Counted from the first letter of the stretch, positions 1 through 5,802 are shown. The stretch is 5,971 nucleotides of DNA from Candidatus Aminicenantes bacterium UBA2190 (GCA_002335385.1 DCVK01000068.1:1-5971); one strand, 5' to 3'. Made by a program: numbers and translations. The notes: a model not told the origin generated them from the sequence alone.

Positions 1-1494
1 GTGGTCACCGTCATGGGCCACGTCGACCACGGCAAGACGACGCTGCTCGACACGCTGCGCAAGACGCGCGTGGCCGAGAAGGAAGCCGGCGGCATCACCC
101 AGAAGATCGGCGCCTACAAACTGCGCACCAAGGACGGCGCCATCGTCTTCATCGATACGCCGGGGCACGAGGCCTTCACCAACCTGCGCGCCCGCGGCGC
201 CAAGGTCACCGACCTGGTCATCCTGGTCGTGGCCGCCAACGACGGCGTGCAGCCGCAGACGGTCGAGGCCATCCACCATGCCCAGGCCGCCCAGGTGCCG
301 ATGATCGTGGCCATCAACAAGATCGACATCGCCGGCGCCGACCTGGACCGGGTCAAGACCGACCTGAACAAGCACGGCATCCTGGTCGAGGATTGGGGCG
401 GCAAGACCGTCTCGGTGGAGATCTCGGCCAAGAACAACCAGAACCTCGACCAGCTGCTGGAGATGATCCAGCTGGTGTCCCAGATGCAGGAGCTCAAGGC
501 CTACGCCGACATCCCCGCCCGCGGCACGATCATCGAGTCGCGCCTCGACCCCCAGCTGGGCCCGATCGGCACGGTGCTGATCCAGCACGGCCGGCTGAAA
601 AAGGGCGACTACTTCATTTGCGGCAGCTCCCTGGGCAAGATCAAGTCCATCTACGGCGACAGCGGCGCCATGCTGGACGCCGCCCAGGTTCCCGACCCCA
701 TCGAGATCATGGGCTTCGAGGCCGTTCCCCAGGCCGGCGACGTCTTCCAGGTCGTCGACGACCTGGACAAGGCGAAAAAGGTCATCGCCATGCGCCAGGC
801 GACCCAGAAGGCCGCCAAGAACAAGGACTTCATGGCCGAGAAGAAGATCAGCCTGCAGAACCTGTTCCAGCTGGTCGAGCAGGACAAGGTCAAGACCTTC
901 CCGGTGATCGTCAAGGCCGACAACTTCGGCAGCGCCGAGGTCCTGGAGCAGGTGCTGGCCGGCCTCAGCCAGGAAAAGCTCAAGATCGAGGTCTTGCACG
1001 GAGGTCTGGGCAACATCACCGAGGGCGACATCCTGCTGGCCTCGACCGCCGGGGCGGTCATCCTCGGCTTCAACGTCAAGACGCCGCAGAAGATACTGGC
1101 CATGGCCAAGATGGAGAAGGTGGAGATCCGCCTCTACAGCGTGATCTACCACCTGGTCGAGGACATCGAGAAGGCCGTCAAGGGCAAGATCGGTCCGCAG
1201 TACCAGGAGACGCGCATCGGCGAGGTGGAGATCCTGCAGAAGTTCAAGATCTCCGACGTGGGCATCGTGGCCGGCTGCGTCGTCCGCGACGGCAAGGTCA
1301 CGCGCAAGTCCAAGGTCAAGATCATGCGCGGCGAGGACCTGGTCTTCGAGGGCGAGATCGAGTCGCTGAAGCGCATCAAGGACGAGGTATCGGAGGTGCG
1401 CGCCGGGACCGAGTGCGGCATCCGCATCCGCAACTTCAACAACATCGAGCCCGGCGACATCCTGGAGATCTACGAAACGTCCGTCATCTCATGA
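1..1494 (+). CDS. infB: Translation initiation factor IF-2, C-terminal part (5' end outside window)
   Basis: IF-2 is the GTPase that places initiator fMet-tRNA on the 30S subunit and promotes subunit joining. The window opens inside the gene: residue 1 is a GTG valine in the VVTVMGHVDHGKT stretch that begins the G domain, not a start codon. The N-terminal region is therefore missing from view. Visible G-domain motifs are G1 GHVDHGKT (residues 6-13), G2/switch I GGITQKIGAY (30-39), G3 DTPGHEAF (52-59), G4 NKID (106-109) and G5 SAK (142-144). The remaining 350 or so residues match the beta-barrel domain II, domain III and the C-terminal tRNA-binding barrel, ending in ...GDILEIYE. The usual switch I histidine (GGITQH) is a lysine here. 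The TGA stop overlaps the next gene's ATG as ATGA, so the genes are probably co-transcribed and translationally coupled. Identification is secure. Confidence 0.98.
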   Translation: MVTVMGHVDHGKTTLLDTLRKTRVAEKEAGGITQKIGAYKLRTKDGAIVFIDTPGHEAFTNLRARGAKVTDLVILVVAANDGVQPQTVEAIHHAQAAQVPMIVAINKIDIAGADLDRVKTDLNKHGILVEDWGGKTVSVEISAKNNQNLDQLLEMIQLVSQMQELKAYADIPARGTIIESRLDPQLGPIGTVLIQHGRLKKGDYFICGSSLGKIKSIYGDSGAMLDAAQVPDPIEIMGFEAVPQAGDVFQVVDDLDKAKKVIAMRQATQKAAKNKDFMAEKKISLQNLFQLVEQDKVKTFPVIVKADNFGSAEVLEQVLAGLSQEKLKIEVLHGGLGNITEGDILLASTAGAVILGFNVKTPQKILAMAKMEKVEIRLYSVIYHLVEDIEKAVKGKIGPQYQETRIGEVEILQKFKISDVGIVAGCVVRDGKVTRKSKVKIMRGEDLVFEGEIESLKRIKDEVSEVRAGTECGIRIRNFNNIEPGDILEIYETSVIS

Positions 1495-1772
1495 TGATCG
1501 GCCAACTGGAGATCGACCTGTTCGCTGAGGGCTTCCATAGCCTGAAGGAGAAGCGCCGGCTGCTCTCCAGCCTGAAGGAGCGGCTGCGGCGCCAGTTCAA
1601 CATCGCCGTCGCCGAGAGCGCCTTCCAGGACCTGTGGCAGAAGGCTCAGCTGACGGTAGTGACGCTCGCCCCCGGCCGCGCGGGGCTGGAGAGCGTGTTC
1701 CGGCAGGTCGAAGCGTTCATCGACCGCAACTACGCCGTCGAGATCAGCCGCATCCAGGCGCGCTTCTTCTGA
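1491..1772 (+). CDS. DUF503 family protein (YlxP-like), 93 aa
   Basis: This small cytoplasmic protein belongs to the DUF503 family, which includes Bacillus YlxP. Those genes commonly sit between infB and rbfA, as here. Diagnostic segments are HSLKEKRRLLSSLKERLRRQFN near residues 17-38, then IAVAES and QDLWQKAQL, which match the family core (HSLKxKR...SLxxRLRxxFN...AE...QDLWQRA). The length is normal for the family. Its biochemical role is not established; a part in ribosome assembly or translation is inferred only from gene order. I chose the ATG at 1491 because it forms an ATGA overlap with the infB stop; the adjacent ATG at 1494 is equally possible and would remove one methionine. No Shine-Dalgarno site lies at a useful distance (GGAG is about 24 nt upstream), which fits translation by re-initiation after infB. 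Confidence 0.9.
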   Translation: MMIGQLEIDLFAEGFHSLKEKRRLLSSLKERLRRQFNIAVAESAFQDLWQKAQLTVVTLAPGRAGLESVFRQVEAFIDRNYAVEISRIQARFF

Positions 1773-1773
1773 C

Positions 1774-2151
1774 ATGGCCTACCGCCTGGAGAAGTTCGCC
1801 AGCACGCTGCAGCAGGCGCTGGGCGAGATCCTCCACCGCGAGAGCCTGAACCCGGAATTCCGGCTCGTCACCGTCGTGCGCGTCCTGCCCGCCGCCGACC
1901 TGAAGCGGGCCACCGTGTTCGTCGCCTGTCCCGCCGGCGCCGAAAAAGCCTTATTGAGGCAGCTGGCCGGCGCCGCGGGATTCATCAAGAAGCTGCTGGG
2001 GCGGAAGATGATCCTGCGCAGCATGCCCGAGCTCGACTTCGCGCTGGACACGGCCCTGGAGCTGGAGCGGCTGCTGGCCCCCCGCGGGGACGGCGCCCTG
2101 CCGGCTGGCCAGGGCGCGGTGGAGAACAGGGATGAAAAAACGGATCGCTGA
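1774..2151 (+). CDS. rbfA: Ribosome-binding factor A (30S maturation factor)
   Basis: RbfA binds the immature 30S subunit and assists late 16S rRNA processing. The 125-residue protein has the family pattern. An N-terminal helix (YRLEKFASTLQQALGEIL, residues 3-20) is followed by strands VTVVRVLPAADLKRATVFV (32-50). Next comes the type II KH helix-kink-helix AAGFIKKLLGRKMILRSMPELDF (67-89), with the conserved R..P.L.F segment, and then D92. The last 27 residues are low-complexity and probably disordered. The gene starts one base after the DUF503 stop and has no clear Shine-Dalgarno site, so coupling to upstream translation is likely. Its 3' end carries the ribosome-binding site of the next gene and overlaps it by 20 nt. 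Position between infB and a DHH phosphoesterase gene is standard and supports the call. Confidence 0.95.
   Translation: MAYRLEKFASTLQQALGEILHRESLNPEFRLVTVVRVLPAADLKRATVFVACPAGAEKALLRQLAGAAGFIKKLLGRKMILRSMPELDFALDTALELERLLAPRGDGALPAGQGAVENRDEKTDR
2121..2124 (+). promoter_or_regulatory. Shine-Dalgarno site for the DHH phosphoesterase gene
   Basis: GGAG, within GGTGGAG, sits 7 nt before the ATG at 2132 and lies inside the rbfA coding region. It is the only clear ribosome-binding site inside the + strand operon and supports the 2132 start despite the 20-nt overlap with rbfA. Confidence 0.6.
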
Positions 2152-3085
2152 CCGGGTCCGCGCCGCCGGCACCATCGCCATCTGCTCCCACGTGCGCCCC
2201 GACGCCGACTCCATCGGCAGCGGCCTGGCCCTGCTGCTCATGCTGCGCCGGCTGGGCAAGCAGGCGGACTTCATCAACGCCGACCGCTCCCCCTCCCCCG
2301 TGAACCGCCTTCCCGGCCACGAGCATATCATCAACGGGCAGATCCGGCCGCGGCCTTTCGACCTGGTCATCCTCATCGAGGGCGGCGGCGAGGAGCGCAC
2401 CGGGCAGAAGGACCTGGCCGGCTATGAGCGCATCATCATCGACCACCATCTGCCTTCCGGCGGCGACGGACCGGGACTCAGCTGGGTGGTCCCCGAAGCC
2501 GCCGCCGTGGGCGAGCTCGTCTACGAGCTGGGGCTGGAGCTGGGCGCGGAATTCAGCCGCGACATCGCCTTCAACCTCTACGCGGCCATCGCTTCCGACA
2601 CCGGGTCGTTCAAGTATTCCAACACCACGGCGCGCTCGCTGGCCATCGCCGCCGACCTGGCCCGGCGCGGCGGCTTCTCCCCTTTCGAGGTCAGCAACCT
2701 GCTGTTCAACTCCAACCCCCCGGAGAAGATCCGCATGATGACCCGCGTCCTTTCCACGCTGGAGACCGCCCTGGACGGCCGCGTGGCCATGATCCATTTC
2801 CGCCGCGAGTTCCTGGACCGCCTCGAGCTGAAGGACATCGAGACCGAGGACATCATCGCCGTGGCTCGCTCCATCGACGGCGTGCGGGTGCTGCTGTTCT
2901 TCAAGGAGATCGGCGAGGACTACTACCGCGTCTCTATCCGCTCGCGCAACGAGTTCTCCGCGCGCCGCGTCGCCCAGGCCTTCCAGGGCGACGGCCACCA
3001 CCACGCGGCGGGATTCTTCTACCGCGGCGACCTGCCCGGGGCCAAGAAGGAGATCCTGGGGCTGATCGCCGGGCAGATGTCATGA
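2132..3085 (+). CDS. nrnA: DHH/DHHA1 phosphoesterase, NrnA-type oligoribonuclease / pAp phosphatase
   Basis: NrnA proteins degrade very short RNA oligonucleotides (nanoRNAs) and often dephosphorylate 3'-phosphoadenosine 5'-phosphate, using two divalent metals in the cytoplasm. The 317-residue length is typical. Visible DHH-domain motifs are motif I HVRPDADSIGS (20-30), motif II IEGGGEERTG (82-91), motif III DHH (104-106) and motif IV SDTGSFKYSN (155-164). The C-terminal DHHA1 substrate domain contains VSIRSR and the glycine-rich GDGHHHAAGF (286-295). Two departures from the consensus stand out. Motif II has E83 where many family members have a metal-binding Asp, and the usual GGGH reads GDGH. 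Both changes are conservative enough for activity to remain likely. The gene overlaps rbfA by 20 nt and shares ATGA with truB, the usual placement for nrnA. The exact substrate preference cannot be read from the sequence. Confidence 0.92.
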   Translation: MKKRIADRVRAAGTIAICSHVRPDADSIGSGLALLLMLRRLGKQADFINADRSPSPVNRLPGHEHIINGQIRPRPFDLVILIEGGGEERTGQKDLAGYERIIIDHHLPSGGDGPGLSWVVPEAAAVGELVYELGLELGAEFSRDIAFNLYAAIASDTGSFKYSNTTARSLAIAADLARRGGFSPFEVSNLLFNSNPPEKIRMMTRVLSTLETALDGRVAMIHFRREFLDRLELKDIETEDIIAVARSIDGVRVLLFFKEIGEDYYRVSIRSRNEFSARRVAQAFQGDGHHHAAGFFYRGDLPGAKKEILGLIAGQMS

Positions 3086-3990
3086 TCCACGGCCTGATCG
3101 CCGTCGACAAGGAGAAGGGCATCAGCTCCCATGACGCCGTGGCCCGCGTGCGCGGCATTTTTCACACCCGGAAAGCCGGCCATTTCGGCACCCTCGACCC
3201 CAATGCCACCGGCCTGCTGCTCATCGCCCTGGGCCAGGCCACCCGCTTTTTCGACTTCTACGTCAAGCAGGAAAAGCTCTATACCGGCCTCATCCGCTTC
3301 GGCGTCGCCACCAGCACCTATGACGCGGAAGGGGCGCCGGCCGGACCGCTGCGGCCGGTCGACCTGGCCGCGGTCGACATCGAGTCCCTGCTGGCCGGCT
3401 TCCGCGGCAGGCTGCTGCAGGTGCCGCCGGCGTTCTCCGCCAAGAAATTCAAGGGCAAGCCGCTCTACACCTACGCCCGCCGCCGGGAGCCGGTCCGCGT
3501 CGATGCCGTCGAGGTCACCATCCACGAGCTGGCCGGGCGGGCGGTCGACGCCGCCACGCTGGAGTTCAGGGCGCTGACCTCGTCGGGGACCTACATCCGC
3601 TCCCTGGCCCATGACCTCGGCCAGAAGCTCGGCTGCGGCGCCTATCTGCTGGAACTGAAGCGGGAGAGGATCGGCCGCTTCACCCTGGAGCAGGCGGTCA
3701 CTCTTGACCAGGCGGCGGAGCTGGCCGGCGCGGGCCGGGCGCTGCAGGCGGTCATCCCCATCGAGAAGCTGCTGGAGGAGTACCCGAAGATGATCGTCAA
3801 CCAGGCCGGCCGCCGCTGCGTCTGCAACGGCATGGCGCTGAAGGCCTCGGACGTGCTCAGGATATTCCCCGCCGCCAGCAATGACTTCTTCCGCATCTTC
3901 GACGACGAGGGCAAGCTCCTGGCCATCGCCGAAAAGGAGCCGCACAATCTCAGCTTCAAGCCGTATCTGGTGATTCCTTCAGAAGAATAG
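3082..3990 (+). CDS. truB: tRNA pseudouridine(55) synthase
   Basis: TruB converts U55 in the T-loop of most tRNAs to pseudouridine. The 302-residue protein starts MIHGLIAVDKEKGISSHDAV, the family opening. The catalytic motif is KAGHFGTLDPNATG with catalytic Asp at residue 39. The second motif LYTGLIRFGVATSTYDAEG carries the active-site Tyr (Y67). KFKGKPLYTYARR, SSGTYIRSLAHDLG (R173) and the AYLLELKRERIG segment (L192 region) complete the active site. Residues from about 234 (YPKMIVNQAGRRCVCNG onward) form a C-terminal PUA-like tRNA-binding domain. The ATG at 3082 overlaps the nrnA stop as ATGA and has no strong Shine-Dalgarno site of its own, so coupling is expected. This is the last gene of the operon in the window. 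The final G of its TAG stop is also the first base of the downstream heptad repeat array. Confidence 0.97.
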   Translation: MIHGLIAVDKEKGISSHDAVARVRGIFHTRKAGHFGTLDPNATGLLLIALGQATRFFDFYVKQEKLYTGLIRFGVATSTYDAEGAPAGPLRPVDLAAVDIESLLAGFRGRLLQVPPAFSAKKFKGKPLYTYARRREPVRVDAVEVTIHELAGRAVDAATLEFRALTSSGTYIRSLAHDLGQKLGCGAYLLELKRERIGRFTLEQAVTLDQAAELAGAGRALQAVIPIEKLLEEYPKMIVNQAGRRCVCNGMALKASDVLRIFPAASNDFFRIFDDEGKLLAIAEKEPHNLSFKPYLVIPSEE

Positions 3991-4052
3991 ACGACAGAAG
4001 ACTGAGGTCAGAGGTCAGAGGTCAGACGGCAGACGGTAGACGTTAGACGTTA
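3990..4052 (+). repeat. Degenerate 7-bp tandem array, nine units
   Basis: Reading in steps of seven from 3990 gives GACGACA, GAAGACT, GAGGTCA three times, GACGGCA, GACGGTA, and GACGTTA twice. Every unit begins GA and all but one end in A. Neighbouring units resemble each other most, as expected from local duplication and drift. The array begins on the last base of the truB stop codon and ends at AGCAAG (4052-4057). Related units recur in inverted orientation at 4096-4123 and in direct orientation at 5826-5846. No reading frame or known family explains it. Confidence 0.85.
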
Positions 4053-4095
4053 GCAAGACATAAGAAAGGCCATGATTCCAGGCTGTCTTTCTTGC
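4053..4095. terminator. Imperfect hairpin between convergent genes, possible bidirectional terminator
   Basis: GCAAGA (4053-4058) pairs with TCTTGC (4090-4095). After a small bulge, AAGA (4062-4065) pairs with TCTT (4086-4089), and GCC (4069-4071) pairs with GGC (4081-4083) around a 9-nt loop. The flanking heptad arrays can extend the stem: GACGTTA at 4039-4045 is a perfect complement of 4117-4123. A T-run of five (4130-4134) follows the extended stem on the + strand. The placement suits termination of truB from the left and the lipoprotein gene from the right. The stem is not GC-rich and no T-run follows on the - strand, so termination is an inference. Confidence 0.4.
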
Positions 4096-4123
4096 TGACC
4101 ACCAACGTCTGACATCTAACGTC
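4096..4123 (-). repeat. Inverted 7-bp array, four units, partner of 3990-4052
   Basis: On the - strand the units are GACGTTA (4123-4117), GATGTCA (4116-4110), GACGTTG (4109-4103) and GTGGTCA (4102-4096), followed by AGCAAG (4096-4091). This is the same heptad family and the same closing motif as the left array, in opposite orientation, so the locus is a large imperfect inverted repeat. The first units overlap the 3' end and stop codon of the lipoprotein gene. Confidence 0.8.
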
Positions 4124-4994
4124 TATAGCTTTTTGGACTTCCTTTCTTATAGCTGTTCGCAGCACTTGAAGCCCCGGTCTTGACCCGCACCGCCGACCAG
4201 GTGCCGCTGACGGCGCTGCTCTCCACCTGGGAGCGCTGGCATTTCCCGCTCATGGTGTCGGCATCGCTGAACTCGCCGTCGCTGTACTTGTAGGTGACGT
4301 CGGGGAACACCAGGGTGAAGTCGAGGGTGTCATCCGCGTAGTCGTACGTTCCGGTGCCGCCCTCGCTGTCGCTCACCGTGCCGGAAAAGAGCGTGCCGCT
4401 GAAGGTGACGGTGACGGTGAACGAGCTGCCATCGCTGTAGCTCTCGCTCAGGATCCAGGAGCCGCGGACGTCCTGCTTCACCGCGGCGCCGACATAGAGG
4501 ACGCAGTCCTGGCTCATGGTGACGCTGCCGCTGGCGGCGACGTCGCTGCCGTTCAGCTTCACGTTAAACCCCTTGTAGCCTTCGGCCATGGCGTAGGCGT
4601 AGGGGACCACGGTGCCCGCCTTGTAGTAATAGGTGCCGGCCGCCGGCGACCCGGTCACGCCCTCGGTCATCTGCACGGTCAGCTTGTACTCCAGGTTGTC
4701 GTCGGAGTAGGCCTTGAGGAAATGGCTGCCGCTGATGGTCAGCGTGCCGAAGGCGGCGACCGGCTGCTCATTCAGCAGCACGGTCAGCCGGCTGAAGCCG
4801 GGCTCCAGTTCGTAGCTGTAGGAAACGGTTTCGCCCACGTTCAGGGTGTAGCTCCCGGCGGCCGGGGTGCCGCTGACGCCGGCGGAGAGCTGCACCGACA
4901 GCGACCCGGTCTCCACCTCGGCTTTTTTGCATGCCTGGAACGGCAGGACCAGCAGGGCGACCGCGGCCCAACTCCAGATGACTGTTCTTTTCAT
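4116..4994 (-). CDS. Predicted lipoprotein with two InlB-like B-repeats and a lipocalin-like C-terminal domain
   Basis: I do not recognise a named family for the full 292-residue protein. Residues 1-22 are a basic then hydrophobic signal ending LPFQAC. Cys22 followed by KK is a plausible lipidated cysteine, although Phe at -3 is not a classic lipobox residue. Two tandem repeats follow with a 73-residue period, starting LSVQLSAGVSGTPAAG (32-47) and LTVQMTEGVTGSPAAG (105-120). Each continues with a Gly/Tyr-rich strand region, then LN..PVAA or LN..DVAA. The pattern resembles divergent InlB-type B-repeats. Residues 176-271 form a separate beta-rich domain (GSWILSESY, TFSGTLFSGTVSD, GTGTYDY, TMSGKC, SGTWSAVRV) resembling lipocalin-like domains. 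The last 21 residues are basic and unlike the rest; the final Arg-Arg-stop is encoded by the intergenic repeat. GGGAG lies 6 nt before the start. The beta-barrel gene is 15 nt upstream, suggesting co-expression at the envelope. Function unknown. Confidence 0.85.
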   Translation of the reverse strand: MKRTVIWSWAAVALLVLPFQACKKAEVETGSLSVQLSAGVSGTPAAGSYTLNVGETVSYSYELEPGFSRLTVLLNEQPVAAFGTLTISGSHFLKAYSDDNLEYKLTVQMTEGVTGSPAAGTYYYKAGTVVPYAYAMAEGYKGFNVKLNGSDVAASGSVTMSQDCVLYVGAAVKQDVRGSWILSESYSDGSSFTVTVTFSGTLFSGTVSDSEGGTGTYDYADDTLDFTLVFPDVTYKYSDGEFSDADTMSGKCQRSQVESSAVSGTWSAVRVKTGASSAANSYKKGSPKSYRR

Positions 4995-5000
4995 TCTGCT

Positions 5001-5005
5001 CTCCC
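5001..5005 (-). promoter_or_regulatory. Shine-Dalgarno site for the lipoprotein gene
   Basis: On the - strand GGGAG is followed by a 6-nt spacer and the ATG at 4994. It lies in the 15-nt gap after the upstream gene's stop, supports the start choice, and indicates independent initiation within a shared transcript. Confidence 0.7.
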
Positions 5006-5009
5006 GCGA

Positions 5010-5636
5010 CTAAAGTTGAATGCCGAGGCCCAGCGCCAGGTGTAAGCCGCCCAGGTTGCTGCGCACGCCGTCGATCTTGTCGGAGGCGTACATGTAGCCC
5101 GCCGATGCTTCCGCGAAAATGCTGCGGAAAAGGCCGTAGGTCACGGCCAGGCCGCCGCGGGCGCCGATGCCCCGCTGCCGGCCCTCCACGCTGCGGATGA
5201 ACTGCCCCGTGGCGATCGAGCTCACGGCCGCGTCGATGTCGTTGGCGATGTGGCAGACCCCGGCCTCGGCGCGCACCGCGAAATAGCCCGGCTCGAAATA
5301 GCCGATAAACAGGCCGCCGCCGCCGGCGATGACCCGCTTGCCCAGTTTGCGCTCAACGAGCGCGTCGGGGGCGAACGAGCTTTTCCTTTCCCAGCTCTGC
5401 CAGGAGTCGCGGAGGGGGAATTGACCGTGGCTGGCCCACAGGTAGAGGTTGCCGGAGACGGCATAGGCGGCTTTGACCTCAAAATAGATCTTGTTGCCGC
5501 CTTCCTGCCCGGTGAACTTGTTCTCGGCCACGTTCAGGGCGGTGCCGTAGAGGTTGAGGATCGCCCGGCCGCCGGCTGCGGAAAGGGTGCCGGCGCTCAA
5601 GAGCGCTATGAATACCAGGGCTGTCAGCTTTTTCAT
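5010..5636 (-). CDS. Exported protein, predicted small outer-membrane beta-barrel
   Basis: I cannot assign a named family. The 208-residue protein starts with a typical Sec signal peptide (MKKLTALVFIALLSAGTLSAAGG), probably cut after Ala20 or Ala21. The mature part has repeated amphipathic, aromatic- and glycine-rich segments suited to membrane beta-strands. Examples are KIYFEVKAAYAV (49-60), NLYLWASHGQF (63-73), RVIAGGGGLFIGYF (101-114), YFAVRAEAGV (118-127), GIGARGGLAVTYGLF (156-170) and IFAEASAGYMYAS (173-185). It ends with NLGGLHLALGLGIQL (194-208), a terminal strand ending in a hydrophobic residue. The size suits an 8- to 10-strand barrel. The end is Leu rather than the Phe often seen in such proteins. 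AGGAGG sits 5 nt before the ATG. It is the first gene of a two-gene unit with the lipoprotein. A role in the outer membrane is inferred; the substrate or partner is unknown. Confidence 0.85.
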   Translation of the reverse strand: MKKLTALVFIALLSAGTLSAAGGRAILNLYGTALNVAENKFTGQEGGNKIYFEVKAAYAVSGNLYLWASHGQFPLRDSWQSWERKSSFAPDALVERKLGKRVIAGGGGLFIGYFEPGYFAVRAEAGVCHIANDIDAAVSSIATGQFIRSVEGRQRGIGARGGLAVTYGLFRSIFAEASAGYMYASDKIDGVRSNLGGLHLALGLGIQL

Positions 5637-5641
5637 TCCTG

Positions 5642-5647
5642 CCTCCT
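5642..5647 (-). promoter_or_regulatory. Consensus Shine-Dalgarno site for the beta-barrel gene
   Basis: AGGAGG on the - strand, 5 nt before the ATG at 5636, is the strongest ribosome-binding site in the window. It suggests efficient translation of this envelope protein and fixes its start. Confidence 0.85.
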
Positions 5648-5687
5648 GTGCAAGGGGAACATGATGTTGCGGCTGCGCGAAGAGCTT

Positions 5688-5696
5688 ATTTTACCA
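5688..5696 (-). promoter_or_regulatory. Candidate extended -10 promoter for the beta-barrel/lipoprotein unit
   Basis: On the - strand TGGTAAAAT matches the extended -10 form TGN-TANNNT. Transcription starting about 7 nt downstream would give a leader of roughly 45 nt before the ATG at 5636. There is no good -35 at 16-18 nt; a TTGACC lies only 10 nt upstream of TAAAAT, which is too close. The call assumes sigma-70-like recognition and is tentative. Confidence 0.3.
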
Positions 5697-5732
5697 TACT
5701 TCGGGTCAATTCCATAAGGAACATGGCGATCA

Positions 5733-5750
5733 GTGTCAGTGACAGTGTCA
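5733..5750 (+). repeat. 6-bp tandem array, three units
   Basis: The units are GTGTCA, GTGACA and GTGTCA, immediately followed by GCAAGA. The unit length differs from the heptad arrays, but the closing AGCAAG (5750-5755) is identical. Confidence 0.75.
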
Positions 5751-5772
5751 GCAAGAGGCCTTACGGGCATTA

Positions 5773-5802
5773 GTGGTAGTGATAGTGGTAGTGGTAGTGC
5801 CA
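5773..5802 (+). repeat. 6-bp tandem array, five units
   Basis: The units are GTGGTA, GTGATA, GTGGTA, GTGGTA and GTGCCA, followed by GCAAGG. It belongs with the array at 5733-5750: same GTG opening, same unit length, same AGCAAG end (5802-5807), separated by 22 bp. Confidence 0.8.

Noticed and set aside
1..3. GTG as the infB start codon
   Set aside because: It falls inside the conserved VVTVMGHVDHGKT segment, and IF-2 always has sequence before the G domain, so the gene is cut by the window edge.
393..1490. Long open frame on the + strand inside infB, continuing into the DUF503 gene
   Set aside because: The part before 1491 is an Arg/Gly/Pro-rich out-of-frame reading of infB, typical of GC-rich DNA. 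Only 1491 onward matches a real family.
1985..3004. 339-codon open frame on the - strand opposite rbfA and nrnA
   Set aside because: The composition is low-complexity and it has no motif. It mirrors the codon pattern of the well-supported nrnA gene. The same applies to the 308-codon frame opposite truB (3019-3945).
3990..4123. CRISPR array
   Set aside because: The units are 7 bp, contiguous and degenerate, with no spacers of 25-40 bp and no cas genes nearby.
4722..5045. 107-codon open frame on the + strand opposite the lipoprotein gene start
   Set aside because: It is antisense to the signal peptide and first repeat of a well-supported gene and has no recognisable motif.
5704..5709. TTGACC as the -35 box for the envelope unit on the - strand
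   Set aside because: It is only 10 nt from the TAAAAT box, and there is no acceptable -10 hexamer 16-18 nt downstream of it.
5250..5717. 155-codon open frame on the + strand opposite the beta-barrel gene
   Set aside because: The opposite strand has a signal peptide, strand pattern and consensus ribosome-binding site; this frame has none.
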